From assembly GCF_024211275.1 (NCBI RefSeq), contig NZ_JAMLDX010000003.1, positions 186,001 to 250,000 on the forward strand: a stretch of 64,000 bases of DNA, given 5' to 3'. Source of the stretch: Sphingomonas tagetis. Lineage in GTDB: Bacteria; Pseudomonadota; Alphaproteobacteria; Sphingomonadales; Sphingomonadaceae. Each line of letters opens with the position of its first letter. Positions within the stretch are counted from its first letter, which is position 1. The notes under the pieces are model-generated. The model saw nothing but the letters and a program-made list of their open reading frames with translations. It was not told the origin of the DNA and searched no databases. The position numbers were made by a program, and so were the translations under genes. Positions 1 to 14,455 of the stretch are shown here, piece by piece.

Positions 1-993
1 CGGGCCGATGTCGTAGCTGACCCCGCCGAACATGCTGCGCACCTCGACTACGACGCCTTCATCGGTGTCGGGCGCGTCGCCGTAACCGGCGAACAGCCGC
101 AGCTTGCCGGTGACCTGCGCGTCGCCGCGCAGCGACCAGCCCATGCGGTGCGTGCCGCGCTCGTCGAACAGGTTGATCCAGCGGGCGGTCAGCCACACGC
201 GCTCGCCGAGATATTGCTCGATGCCCGGGGTGACGCTCTGCACGTCGCCGATCGCGAAACGCGCCTGGCGCGCGTCGAGCGTAAGGACGGTGGCATAGCG
301 GCCGCCGTGCAGACGCGCCGACACGCCGGCGCCGATCTGCCATTCCGGCCGGAAGTCGGGCTTGGCTGTCGCGCCGAAGCTTACATAACCCCGCACGCCG
401 GACGCGATCTGGCCGTCGAGCGAAAGCTCACCATAGACATCGTCGAGCCCGAAGCGCCTGGCATATTCGACGCGGCCGCCGACCGCGATCCTTTCATCGG
501 GATGGTAACGCAGCTGCGCCGCCGCCTCCTGCCAGTCGCGCTGCGGACCGGATAGGTGGCTGTAGCTGCCCTCCAGATCGAGCTGCCATTTGGGCTCCTC
601 CGGCGCGTTCAATTGCGCTCGCAGCGCGGCGGCGTCGGTGTTGCCGGGATCGACCGGTTCGAGCGCGCGCAACGCGGCAGTGCGGTCGCCGCGGCGCTGC
701 GCGACCCGGGCGAGGCCGATCCGCGCGTCGGCATAGCCGGGCGCGACCGCCAACGCCGCCTCGAACGCGGCTTGCGCGGGGGCAAGACGATTGAGCGCGA
801 GCTGCGCAAGCCCGAGCTGCACCTGTGCGTCGGCATTGCGCGGATCGGCCGCGACGATCGGCTGGAGCAGCCGCACGGCGCGTGCCGGATCGCCGGCAAT
901 GCGCGCCTGTACTGCGGCCTGGTAGGGATCATCCTGACCATGAGCGGGCGCGGCCAGCACGAGCGACAGGGCGACGGCGAACGTCACCCTCAT
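1..993 (-). CDS. YaiO-like outer-membrane beta-barrel protein with N-terminal TPRs (partial, cut by window start)
   Basis: The reverse strand is open from an ATG at 993 to base 1 with no stop, so the C-terminus lies outside the window; 331 codons are visible. Residues 1-20 form a signal peptide ending near APAHG. About residues 24-130 are alanine-rich helical repeats of TPR type (NADAQVQLGLAQLALN, YADARIGLARVAQ). From about residue 135 the sequence changes to alternating beta-strand segments rich in G, Y, R and D (LDLEGSYSHLSG, GVRGYVSFGATAKPDF). TPRs followed by a barrel is the YaiO architecture. The location should be the outer membrane; the ligand is unknown. The ATG overlaps the stop of the upstream response regulator as ATGA, so the two are one operon. 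Confidence 0.75.
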   Translation of the reverse strand, partial: MRVTFAVALSLVLAAPAHGQDDPYQAAVQARIAGDPARAVRLLQPIVAADPRNADAQVQLGLAQLALNRLAPAQAAFEAALAVAPGYADARIGLARVAQRRGDRTAALRALEPVDPGNTDAAALRAQLNAPEEPKWQLDLEGSYSHLSGPQRDWQEAAAQLRYHPDERIAVGGRVEYARRFGLDDVYGELSLDGQIASGVRGYVSFGATAKPDFRPEWQIGAGVSARLHGGRYATVLTLDARQARFAIGDVQSVTPGIEQYLGERVWLTARWINLFDERGTHRMGWSLRGDAQVTGKLRLFAGYGDAPDTDEGVVVEVRSMFGGVSYDIGP

Positions 994-1367
994 CGCGGCG
1001 CCGACAACAAGCGGGTGAGGCGGGTCATCAGCTCCTCCGGCATGAACGGCTTGACCAGATAGTCGCTCGCTCCGAGCGCAAAGGCCCCGACAATGTCCTG
1101 CTCCTGCCGCCGCGCGGTGAGCATCACGATCGGGGTTGCCGCGGTCTCCGGCGCGTCGCGCAGCCGACGCAGCACCTGCTGGCCGTCGAGCACCGGCATC
1201 ATCATGTCGAGGACCACCGCATCGGGCCGGTGCTCGAGCGCCAGCGATACCGCGTCGGCGCCATTGCTCGCGGCGATCACGCCGAACCCCTTGCTTTCGA
1301 GCCGGAACGTCAGCAGCTCGACGAGCAATTCGTCGTCATCGCAGACTAGAATCGTTCGTTGTGCCAC
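990..1367 (-). CDS. Single-domain CheY-like response regulator
   Basis: A 125-residue stand-alone receiver domain with no output domain. Acidic residues D10-D12, the phospho-acceptor D54 (VVLDMMMP), T84 and K106 (LVKPF) are all in place. The start is GTG at 1367 with a purine-rich GGGGCAAGG just upstream. It is translationally coupled (ATGA) to the YaiO-like gene, which suggests it acts through protein-protein contact in an envelope-related phosphorelay. The two hybrid kinases at 5.7-13.2 kb are possible partners, but nothing in the sequence proves the pairing. Confidence 0.85.
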   Translation of the reverse strand: MAQRTILVCDDDELLVELLTFRLESKGFGVIAASNGADAVSLALEHRPDAVVLDMMMPVLDGQQVLRRLRDAPETAATPIVMLTARRQEQDIVGAFALGASDYLVKPFMPEELMTRLTRLLSAPR

Positions 1368-1375
1368 GCCTTGCC

Positions 1376-1397
1376 CCGGACAAATGAACAGGTCCGG
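1376..1397 (-). promoter_or_regulatory. Hairpin in the leader of the response regulator gene
   Basis: A perfect 6-bp inverted repeat, CCGGAC at 1376-1381 and GTCCGG at 1392-1397 with a 10-base loop, ends 8 bases before the GTG start and touches the ribosome-binding region. It could modulate translation or simply be a short hairpin. The rest of 1368-1479 holds the end of the E2 operon and shows no other clear site. Confidence 0.35.
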
Positions 1398-1479
1398 AAA
1401 CGTAACTAACGATATATGGCGGGCGATCCACCCGTCCGCCGCATTTTGATGGTTGCTCAGCCGTTAACCACGACGGTGA

Positions 1480-2766
1480 TCAGGTGCAGAGCAGTGCCGG
1501 GTTCTCGACGATTTCGCGAAACGCCTGCATGAACTGCGCCGCGACCGCGCCGTCGATGGCGCGGTGGTCGAAGCTGGCGGTGGCGGCCATGACGGTGGCC
1601 AGGCCGAGCTGGCCATCGACCTTCCACGGCTGCTCGATCCCGGCGGCGGCGCCCAGGATCAGCGCCTGTGGCGGGTTGATCACCGGGAACATCTCGTCAA
1701 TGCCGAACATGCCAAGGTTGGAGATCGAGGCGGTGCCGCCTTCATAATCCTCCGGCGTCAGCTTGCCGTCGCGCGCCTTCTGCGCGAGCGCCTTGCTGGC
1801 CTGAGCGATGGCGGCGAGCGACAGCGCGCCCGCGTCGCGGATCACCGGCGTCACCAGCCCGCCATCGATCGCGACCGCCATCGAGATGTCGGCACGTGCG
1901 AATCGGTGGATCACATCGCCGCCGAACTGGACATTGGCGTCGGGCACTTCGGTCAGCGCAAGCGCGAGCGCCTTGATCAGCAGGTCGTTGACGCTGAGCT
2001 TGACCCCGCGCGCATCGAGCGCGGCGTTGAGCTGCGTGCGCAGCGCGAGCAACGGATCGAGGTTGCAGCGCGCGGTGAGGTAGAAATGCGGGACGCTCGT
2101 CTTGCTCTCGGTCAGGCGGCGCGCGATCGTCTTGCGCATCGTCGAGAGCTTGACCGTTTCGACCGGCACGCCTGCGGGCGGTGGCGCGATCACGGCGGCG
2201 GCGGGTGATGCCGCGGGCGCAGCGGTCGGCGCGAACGCGGCGAGCGGCGTCAGCCCCAGATCGGCGCGCACGATGCGGCCATTGGGACCCGAGCCGGCGA
2301 TCGCGACAAGATCGATGCCCTTCATGTCGGCGATGCGCTGTGCGAGCGGGCTGACCTTGATGCGGTCGGCCGGCGTGGTCCGGCGCGGCGGGAGCGGGGC
2401 TTCCGCCACCGGTGTCGGTGCGGCAGGGGCGGGGACAGGCCGTGGCGCGGCAGGCGCTGGCACTGGCGTGGCTTGGGCGGGCGCCGCAGCCACCGTCTCC
2501 AGCACGCGCGCAGGTGCAGCTTCGCCGGGCGCGGCGAGCAGTGCGATCACCGTGCCGACCGCGACCTCGTCAGTCCCTTCGGCGATCAGCAGGCTGGCGA
2601 CGATGCCCTCGTCGATCGCCTCATATTCCATCGTCGCCTTGTCGGTCTCGATCTCGGCGAGCAGGTCGCCGGGCTTGACCGCATCGCCCTCGGCCACCAG
2701 CCATTTCGCCAGCGTGCCCTTCTCCATTGTCGGCGAGAGCGCCGGCATCGTCAGTTCGATTGCCAT
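1480..2766 (-). CDS. Dihydrolipoamide acyltransferase, E2 of a 2-oxoacid dehydrogenase complex
   Basis: 428 residues. An N-terminal lipoyl domain (1-80) carries the lipoylation lysine K43 in ETDKATME. A long Ala/Pro linker (about 81-130) is followed by a peripheral-subunit-binding domain at 136-170 ([28 protein letters not shown]). The catalytic acyltransferase domain spans about 205-428 with the active-site HRxxDG motif (H401, D405). It transfers the acyl group from lipoyl to CoA. Its start lies 10 bases after the E1 gene stop, so the two are one operon. The length and single lipoyl domain are typical of alphaproteobacterial PDH E2. The true substrate is unclear because the partner E1 is not the usual alpha/beta heterotetramer and no E3 gene is nearby. 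Confidence 0.9.
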   Translation of the reverse strand: MAIELTMPALSPTMEKGTLAKWLVAEGDAVKPGDLLAEIETDKATMEYEAIDEGIVASLLIAEGTDEVAVGTVIALLAAPGEAAPARVLETVAAAPAQATPVPAPAAPRPVPAPAAPTPVAEAPLPPRRTTPADRIKVSPLAQRIADMKGIDLVAIAGSGPNGRIVRADLGLTPLAAFAPTAAPAASPAAAVIAPPPAGVPVETVKLSTMRKTIARRLTESKTSVPHFYLTARCNLDPLLALRTQLNAALDARGVKLSVNDLLIKALALALTEVPDANVQFGGDVIHRFARADISMAVAIDGGLVTPVIRDAGALSLAAIAQASKALAQKARDGKLTPEDYEGGTASISNLGMFGIDEMFPVINPPQALILGAAAGIEQPWKVDGQLGLATVMAATASFDHRAIDGAVAAQFMQAFREIVENPALLCT

Positions 2767-2776
2767 GTTCGGGGCC

Positions 2777-5122
2777 TTAATTGTCGAGGAAGAGTTCGGC
2801 GGCGGCGTCGGCGATCGCCTCGGCGTCGAGCCGGTAGGTGCGGTAGAGATCGGGCAAATTGCCGGTCTGGCCGAACCGGTCGGTGCCGAGTGGACTGACG
2901 CGCATGCCCTTGACCCCGCCGAGCCACGACAGCGCGCCGGGCGAGCCGTCGAGCACGGTCACCAGCCCCGCGCCGGGCGCCAGCGCGGAGAGCAGCGTCT
3001 CGGCATGGCAGGGCGCCGCCGCCGCGCCGTTCCAGCGCGCCGCGCGCCGCGCCGACCAGCCGCGATGCAGCAGGTCGGGCGAAGTCACGTTGAGCAGCCC
3101 CAGGCCGGGCAGGTCGTCGGCGAGCTGTTCCCACGCCGCCAGCGCCTCGGGTGCGACTGCGCCGCTGAACGCGATCGCGGCGTCGGCACCCGGCGCCGGC
3201 TTGCGCAGCCAGTAACCGCCTGCCAGCGCGTCCGCTTCCCACGCATCGTCCTCGCGCGCCGCTTGCGTGATCGAGCGTGTGGTCAGCCGCAGATAGACCG
3301 AGCTCCCGTCGTCCGCCTGCATATGATCGAACGCCCAGCGCATCATCAGCGCGACCTCGTCGGCAAAGGCCGGCTCGAAGGTGGTGAGGTTGGGCTGGCC
3401 CATGCCGATCAGCGGCGTGTTGATCGACTGGTGCGCGCCGCCCTCCGCCGCCAGCGTCAGCCCCGAAGGCGTGCCGACCAGCAGGAAGCGGCTGTCCTGG
3501 TAACAGCCATAGTTGAGCGCATCGAGCCCGCGCGCGATGAACGGATCATAGACCGTGCCCACGGGCAGCAACCGCGTGCCGAAATGCGGCGCTGCGAGTC
3601 CGAGCGAGGTCAGCATCAGGAAGAAATTATGCTCGGCGATGCCCAGCTCGATATGCTGCCCTGCCGCGTGCTGCGCCCATTTCTGCGCCGACGGGATCTT
3701 GGCCTTGTGGAACACATCGGCAAGCTCCTGCCGCCGGAACAACCCGCGCTGGTTGACGAACGCACCAAGATTGGTGGTCTGGGTGACGTCGGGCGCGGTG
3801 GTGACGATCCGGTCGGCGAGCGGCTCGCCCGACTTGGCGAGATCGAGCAGCACACGCCCGAACGCGGCCTGCGTGGACTGCTCTGCCCCCTCGGGCACCG
3901 GCAGCCGCGCAGGCACCGGCACCGCGGGCGCGGCAGGCTCGGCCTTGGCGCGCGCGATCGGGCTGTCGGTCACGAATGCCTGAAGCTGCGCGGCGAGATT
4001 GTCGCCGAGCCCGCCCCATTTCTCCCATTCCTGCCCCTCAGCGATGCCCAGGCTCGCGCGGAAGCCCGCCATCTGCGCCGGGTTCATCATCCCCGAGTGA
4101 TTGTCCTTGTGCCCCGCCAGCGGCAGGCCATTGCCCTTCACCGTATAGGCGATGAACAAGGTCGGCTTGTCGTCCTGCGCGCCGTCGAACGCTTCGATCA
4201 GGCTCTCGATGCAATGCCCGCCGAGATTGGTCATAAGCCTGGCCAGCGCGTCGTCGTCATAGCTGTCGAGCAGCTTCTGGACGTTCGGCTTGCCGCCGAT
4301 ATCGGCGATGAGCCGCGCGCGCCATGCCGCGCCGCCCTGATAGGTGAGCGCCGCGAACTCGGCATTGGGGCAGCCGTCGATCCACTCTTCGAGCGACTTG
4401 CCGCCGGGCTTCTTGAACGCCGCCTGCTGCAGCTTGCCATATTTGAGCGTGACGACGCGCCAGCCGCACGTCTCGAAGATATCGTCGAAGCGGCGGAACA
4501 TGCGGTCGGCGGTGGTCGCGTCGAGGCTCTGGCGGTTATAGTCGACGATCCACCAGCAGTTGCGCAGGTCGTGCTTGTAGCCCTCGATCAGGCACTCATA
4601 GATATTGCCCTCGTCGAGTTCGGCATCGCCCATCAGCGCGATCATCCGCCCCGCATCCTCGGCCTTCACCTGGCCGTGCGCGATCAGATAATCCTGCACG
4701 AGGCTGGTGAAGGCGGTGACCGCCACGCCGAGTCCGACCGAGCCGGTCGAGAAGTCGACCGGGATCGTGTCCTTGGTCCGGCTCGGATAGCTCTGCACGC
4801 CGCCGAGCCCGCGGAAGCGCTGCATCCGGTCGAGCGACTGGTTATCCAGCAGATAGTGGATCGCGTGCAGCACCGGGCCGGCATGCGGCTTGACCGCGAC
4901 CTTGTCGTTCGGCCCGAGCGCGTGGAAATACAAAGCCGACATGATCGCGGTCATCGACGCGCAGCTCGCCTGATGCCCGCCGATCTTCATCCCGTCGGTC
5001 TTCTCGCGGATGTGGTTGGCGTTGTGGATCATCCACGACGACAGCCACAGCAACCGCGTGTCCAGTTGCTCCAGGGCGCCGATCGTCTCGGCGCGGTCGC
5101 GTGCGATAGTGAGTGCCATCAT
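2777..5122 (-). CDS. Single-chain (AceE/transketolase-like) E1 component of a 2-oxoacid dehydrogenase
   Basis: 781 residues, somewhat shorter than E. coli AceE (about 890). The N-terminal half has a thiamine-diphosphate signature of the AceE type, GDAELDEGN followed about 25 residues later by VDYNRQSLD. Other AceE-like stretches are [17 protein letters not shown] and [16 protein letters not shown]. The C-terminal half resembles transketolase pyrimidine-binding and C-terminal domains ([22 protein letters not shown]). It decarboxylates a 2-oxoacid and passes the acyl group to the lipoyl arm of E2, encoded 10 bases downstream. A divergent Lrp/AsnC regulator recalls the Pseudomonas putida mdeR-mdeB arrangement, where a homodimeric E1 acts on 2-oxobutyrate; pyruvate is the alternative. 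Tandem ATGs at 5122 and 5119 leave the exact start open. Confidence 0.85.
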   Translation of the reverse strand: MMALTIARDRAETIGALEQLDTRLLWLSSWMIHNANHIREKTDGMKIGGHQASCASMTAIMSALYFHALGPNDKVAVKPHAGPVLHAIHYLLDNQSLDRMQRFRGLGGVQSYPSRTKDTIPVDFSTGSVGLGVAVTAFTSLVQDYLIAHGQVKAEDAGRMIALMGDAELDEGNIYECLIEGYKHDLRNCWWIVDYNRQSLDATTADRMFRRFDDIFETCGWRVVTLKYGKLQQAAFKKPGGKSLEEWIDGCPNAEFAALTYQGGAAWRARLIADIGGKPNVQKLLDSYDDDALARLMTNLGGHCIESLIEAFDGAQDDKPTLFIAYTVKGNGLPLAGHKDNHSGMMNPAQMAGFRASLGIAEGQEWEKWGGLGDNLAAQLQAFVTDSPIARAKAEPAAPAVPVPARLPVPEGAEQSTQAAFGRVLLDLAKSGEPLADRIVTTAPDVTQTTNLGAFVNQRGLFRRQELADVFHKAKIPSAQKWAQHAAGQHIELGIAEHNFFLMLTSLGLAAPHFGTRLLPVGTVYDPFIARGLDALNYGCYQDSRFLLVGTPSGLTLAAEGGAHQSINTPLIGMGQPNLTTFEPAFADEVALMMRWAFDHMQADDGSSVYLRLTTRSITQAAREDDAWEADALAGGYWLRKPAPGADAAIAFSGAVAPEALAAWEQLADDLPGLGLLNVTSPDLLHRGWSARRAARWNGAAAAPCHAETLLSALAPGAGLVTVLDGSPGALSWLGGVKGMRVSPLGTDRFGQTGNLPDLYRTYRLDAEAIADAAAELFLDN

Positions 5123-5242
5123 CCCGTCCCGTTATTGACCTCAACTATAGGCAGTTCGGTCCGGCAGGTCCTTGCGATGTGTAGCGAAAAATCATAGCAT
5201 TTCGGAACTATCTGCTTGCTGATCGGCACAGAAGGCAATTTT
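5123..5242. promoter_or_regulatory. Divergent promoter region with a candidate Lrp/AsnC operator
   Basis: This 120-base gap separates the E1-E2 operon (minus) from the Lrp/AsnC gene (plus). It is noticeably more AT-rich than the flanking genes. It contains an inverted repeat, CGAAA at 5185-5189 and TTTCG at 5200-5204 with a 10-base AT-rich spacer, the dyad-with-AT-centre form typical of Lrp-family sites. The position suits autoregulation plus control of the E1-E2 operon; binding is inferred. Confidence 0.45.
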
Positions 5243-5719
5243 ATGACCGAAATCCAGCTTTCTGCGACTGATCGTAAAATGCTCGCCGCGCTTCAGGAGA
5301 ACGGGCGAATCACCAACCAGGACCTGTCCGAGCGGGTGGGGCTTTCGCCCTCGCCGTGCCTGCGGCGGCTGCGCGCACTGGAAGAAAGCGGGGTGATTGC
5401 GGGCTATACCGCGCTGCTCGATCCCGCAAAGCTCGGCCTCAGCGTGACGGCATTCGTGCGCGTCCGGCTGGAGCGCCAGGACGACCGGCGGCTGGAGCAG
5501 TTCGAGCGTACCGTCGCGTCGTTCCCCGAAGTGATGGACTGCTATCTGATGACCGGCGATTGCGACTATCAGCTTCGCGTGCTGGTGCCGTCGCTCGATG
5601 CGTTCGAGGATTTCCTGCGCCAGCGGCTGACCAGGATCGAAGGCATCTCGCAACTTACCACGAGCTTCGGCCTGCGGCCGGTCGTCAACCGCACCGCCGT
5701 GCCGATCGACGCCGGCTAG
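5243..5719 (+). CDS. Lrp/AsnC family transcriptional regulator
   Basis: 158 residues from ATG 5243, preferred over an upstream in-frame TTG-type start at 5216 because GAAGG lies 7 bases before it. Residues 4-60 are the AsnC-type helix-turn-helix (DRKMLAALQENGRITNQDLS, SPSPCLRRLRALEESGVI). Residues 65-150 are the RAM/AsnC ligand-binding and oligomerisation domain (VMDCYLMTGDCDYQLRV). Such proteins usually sense an amino acid. Being divergent from the E1-E2 operon, it is the likely regulator of that complex, with the substrate derived from an amino acid such as methionine, threonine or a branched-chain amino acid. Its 3' end overlaps the stop of the convergent hybrid kinase gene by 4 bases. Confidence 0.92.
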   Translation: MTEIQLSATDRKMLAALQENGRITNQDLSERVGLSPSPCLRRLRALEESGVIAGYTALLDPAKLGLSVTAFVRVRLERQDDRRLEQFERTVASFPEVMDCYLMTGDCDYQLRVLVPSLDAFEDFLRQRLTRIEGISQLTTSFGLRPVVNRTAVPIDAG

Positions 5720-7781
5720 GCGGTGCCCCCCAGCGCGCTGTTCAGGCACGAGCGCAGCTCGACATCGCTGAACGGCTTGGTGAGGACGGGGGTGTCGGCG
5801 GACGGCGCGATCGCCGATCCGGGATTGGCGTTGCCGGTGATGATCGCGGCGGGCAGGCCGTGGCGCAGCTTGCGCAGCCGCCGGACGAGTTCGGTCCCAG
5901 ACAGTTTCGGCATCGCATAGTCGGTCAGCACGAGGTCGAACGCATCCGGCGCCGCCGTGAGCAGCTCGATCGCGCTCTGACCGTCGCTGACATCGACCAC
6001 GCCATGCCCCAGATCCTGCAGCAGCGCCGCTGTCGTCGCGCGCACCCCGTCATGATCGTCGACCAGCAGGATGCGGAGCTGGCGCTCGCATGGCGCGGGC
6101 GCTGCCGCCGCAACCCGCTTGCGCGGCGCGCTCGCACCTTCTGCGGCGGGCAGCCAGATCTCGACCCGGGTTCCGGCGCCGACCTCGCTTTCGATGCGGA
6201 TCGCGCCGCCCGATTGCTTGGCGAAGCCATAGACCATCGAGAGGCCCAAGCCCGTGCCCTTGCCCACTGCCTTGGTCGTGAAGAAGGGTTCGAGCACCTG
6301 ATCGAGCAGCGCGGGCTCGATCCCGCAGCCGGTGTCGGTGATCGCGATGACGACATAGCTGCCCGCGCCGAGATCGGGCGAGGCGCTCGCTTCGTCGATC
6401 TCGCGATTGGCCGCCTGCACGCTGATCGTCCCGCCCTCGGGCATGGCGTCGCGCGCGTTGATGATCAGGTTCATCAGCGCCAGTTCGAGCTGCGCGGCAT
6501 CGGCGAAGACGGGATGAAGCGCGTCCTCGAACTGCCATTTCAGCTCGGTGATGCCGCCCAACGTGTGCGTCATCAGCTCGTTGAGATTGCCGGCTAGACT
6601 GTTCACGTCGACCGCCGCCGGCTCGAGCTTCTGCCGCCGCGAGAAGGCGAGCAGATGCTTGATCAGCTCGGCGCCCTGCTCGGCGGCGTGGCGCGTCATG
6701 CCGACCACCTTCTGCTGCGCCTCGTCGAGCGGCACGCGCCGTTCGATCATGCCGATGCCGCCTAGCACCGCCGCGAGCAGGTTGTTGAAGTCGTGCGCGA
6801 TGCCGCCGGTGAGCTGACCGATCGCGTCCATCTTGCGCGCCTGGTTGAGCTGGAGCTCGAGCTCATGGCGATCGGTGACGTCGAGCAGGGTCCCGGCGAA
6901 TTCGAGCGGATCGCCGGCCGGATCGCGCAGCAGCACTGCCTGGTCGAGGAAGTGGCGGTAGCCGCCGTCGCGGCATTGCCAGCGATATTCGATCGACAGC
7001 CCGCGGCCGAGCGGGCGTTCGGCGAGCGTCGCCACCACGCGCTCGCGATCGTCGGGATGGAGCCGTTCGACCCAGGTTTCGGGCCGCTTGCGGATCTCGT
7101 CGAACTCGAACCCGGTCACCGCCGCGAAATTGCCGCTGACGAATTTGGGCAGGCGCGGCTGTGCGTCGATTTCTTCGAGATAGAGGATGATCGGCAGCGA
7201 CTGGATGATCGCCGCCTGACGCTGCTCGGCGAGGCGCAGGCGCTTCTCGACTTCGAGCAGTTCGGCGTTTGCGCGCAGATTGGCGTCGAGCAATTGCTGC
7301 TCGTGCCGCGCCTTGCGCTCGACCTCCTTGGTCATCTCGAACAGGTCGACGAACACGCTGACCTTGGAGCGCAGCACCGACGGCTCGACCGGCTTGAACA
7401 CATAGTCCACCGCGCCCATCGCATAGCCGCGCAGCAGATGCTCCATCTCCTTGTTGACCGCGGAGAGGAAGACAATCGGCACACGCTTGGTCTGCTCGCG
7501 CGCGCGGATCAGCCCGGCGGTCTCATAGCCGTCGATGCCCGGCATATAAACGTCGAGCAGGATTACCGCGAATTCGTGGCGCAGCAGCTGGCGCAGCGCC
7601 GCTTCGCCCGAGTCCGCGACGACCACCTCGGCGATGTCTTCGAGGACATTGGTGATCGCGAGCAAATTGCGCTCGTCATCGTCGACCACCAGCACACGCG
7701 GACGTTCGGTGGCTTCGGCGGCGAGTGGCGGCACGGCCGCTTCGGCGGGCTCGGCCAGACGAGATTTTCGCGCCATAAGCG

Positions 7782-7785
<4 letters not shown>
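5716..7785 (-). CDS. Hybrid sensor histidine kinase: REC-PAS-HisKA-HATPase-REC
   Basis: 689 residues. A receiver domain comes first ([10 protein letters not shown], phospho-acceptor D78, FKPVEP), then a helical coiled segment (about 150-190), a PAS domain (about 190-305, with PAC-like [17 protein letters not shown]), and a dimerisation/phospho-acceptor domain with H331 in [12 protein letters not shown] HATPase_c domain follows ([35 protein letters not shown]), then a C-terminal receiver with D622 (LTDYAMP). There are no membrane segments, so it is cytoplasmic. The proposed TTG start at 7785 sits 5 bases after GGAG and overlaps the upstream kinase stop by 4 bases; ATG 7776 is the alternative. 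An N-terminal receiver lets the upstream kinase or another donor phosphorylate it. Confidence 0.9.
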
Positions 7786-13163
<5,378 letters not shown>

Positions 13164-13488
13164 CAATCACTCCTTGCATCTCCCTCCCGCGAGAAAAACG
13201 CAATTAGAACAACCCCCCGGCTGTGCGCGGGATGTAGCAGATGTGCTGCGGCTCGCGCGAGAAAAAACAGGGTTACCCAAGCCAGCCTGTCGATAACCGG
13301 GTTTTGCCCGGCAGAATCCGGGCGTCGCGGAACGAACGTCACGCTTCGCGGCGGGAGACATTCACGGGTTCGCTAGCGACGCATCGGAGAAATCGACTGG
13401 CGGCATACGCCTCGCCGGGGCAGGCCAGTCCCGCCATGCCGCTGGATCGGCTGGACGGGCATGACCCGGAGCAGGCGGGGAGAGGGTG
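13164..13488. promoter_or_regulatory. Divergent intergenic region between the giant kinase and the glycoside locus
   Basis: This 325-base region has no convincing gene on either strand. An 11-base direct repeat, CGCGAGAAAAA, occurs at 13188-13198 and 13256-13266 and could be a paired regulator site. The kinase ribosome-binding site AAGGAG and the GGGGAGAGG of the plus-strand hydrolase mark its two ends. I could not assign promoters with confidence. Confidence 0.4.
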
Positions 13489-14430
13489 ATGCGGATCGCA
13501 AGGACGATGGCGGCGGCCGCGGTGCTGGCATTGGGCATGCCGGCCGCCGCGCAGGATGGACCGCCGCCGGTGGTGGCGGCCGAGGCGCCGACCGAGCCCA
13601 AGGCGATCCCGCTCTACGGCGATGCGACGCCGGGGAACGCCGCGACCGAGAATTGGGGGCGGATCGGGGGCGCCAGCTATTTCGTCCGCAACGTCACCCG
13701 TCCGACGCTGACCCCTGTTCTTCCCGATCCGGCCAAGGCGACGGGGGCTGCCGTGGTGGTGGCGCCGGGCGGCGCGTTCATGGGGCTGGCGATCAGCCAT
13801 GAAGGGTGGCGCGTCGCGCAGGCGCTCGCCGATCGCGGGATCGCCGCCTTCGTGCTCAAATACCGGCTGCTGCCGACGCCCGGGGACGAGGCGGAGGCCG
13901 GCCGGTTCATCGCGCAGCGCCTCGCCGCCGCCGATGGCGGCAATGCCGACGGCCCGCCCCGGATCGGCAATCCGCAGACGACGCAGGACGGCCTCGCGGC
14001 GCTGGCCATGGTCCGCGCTCGCGCCGCCGAATGGGGCGTGGATCCAAAGCGGGTCGGCATGATCGGTTTCTCCGCCGGGGCGATGACCGCGCTCAATACG
14101 GCGCTCGCTGCCGGCGCCGACGGCAATTCGTCCGAGGGTCCGGCATTTATCGGTTATATCTATGGGCCACAGGACGCGCCGGCGGTGCCGACGGATGCGC
14201 CGCCGCTGTTCGACGCGATCGCCTTTGACGATCCCCTGTTCCCGACCAAGGGGTTTCCGGTCGCCGCAGCATGGCGCAAGGCCGGGCGTCCGGTCGAGCT
14301 GCACGCCTATCAGCGGGGCAGCCACGGCTTCGGCCTCGGCCTCAGTGGCACGACGACGACCGGCCTGCTCGACCAGTTCACCGCCTGGCTGACCATGCAG
14401 GGCTTTTTGACGCCGGCTGGCTCGCGATGA
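13489..14430 (+). CDS. Secreted alpha/beta hydrolase (acetyl-esterase-like)
   Basis: 313 residues from ATG 13489; a GTG directly before it (13486) is in frame but worse placed relative to GGGGAGAGG. A signal peptide (about 1-22, ending PAAAQD) implies a periplasmic location. The nucleophile elbow is GFSAGAM, the oxyanion region is VVAPGGAFMGLAISHEG, and a C-terminal GSHGFG supplies the catalytic His. It resembles esterases that accompany glycosidases in polysaccharide or glycoside loci and remove acyl groups from sugars. It starts the plus-strand series hydrolase, GH106, TonB receptor, GH1, hydrolase. A paralogue lies at 21633, sharing FVLKYR and SHGFG. Confidence 0.8.
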   Translation: MRIARTMAAAAVLALGMPAAAQDGPPPVVAAEAPTEPKAIPLYGDATPGNAATENWGRIGGASYFVRNVTRPTLTPVLPDPAKATGAAVVVAPGGAFMGLAISHEGWRVAQALADRGIAAFVLKYRLLPTPGDEAEAGRFIAQRLAAADGGNADGPPRIGNPQTTQDGLAALAMVRARAAEWGVDPKRVGMIGFSAGAMTALNTALAAGADGNSSEGPAFIGYIYGPQDAPAVPTDAPPLFDAIAFDDPLFPTKGFPVAAAWRKAGRPVELHAYQRGSHGFGLGLSGTTTTGLLDQFTAWLTMQGFLTPAGSR

Positions 14431-14455
14431 CCCGGCCGCGATTGCAGGAGAGAGC

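Noticed and set aside
2102-5197. A 1031-codon open frame on the plus strand opposite the E1-E2 genes
   Set aside because: Its translation is Arg/Gly/His-rich low-complexity sequence with no domain. It is the antisense shadow of strongly conserved dehydrogenase genes in high-GC DNA.
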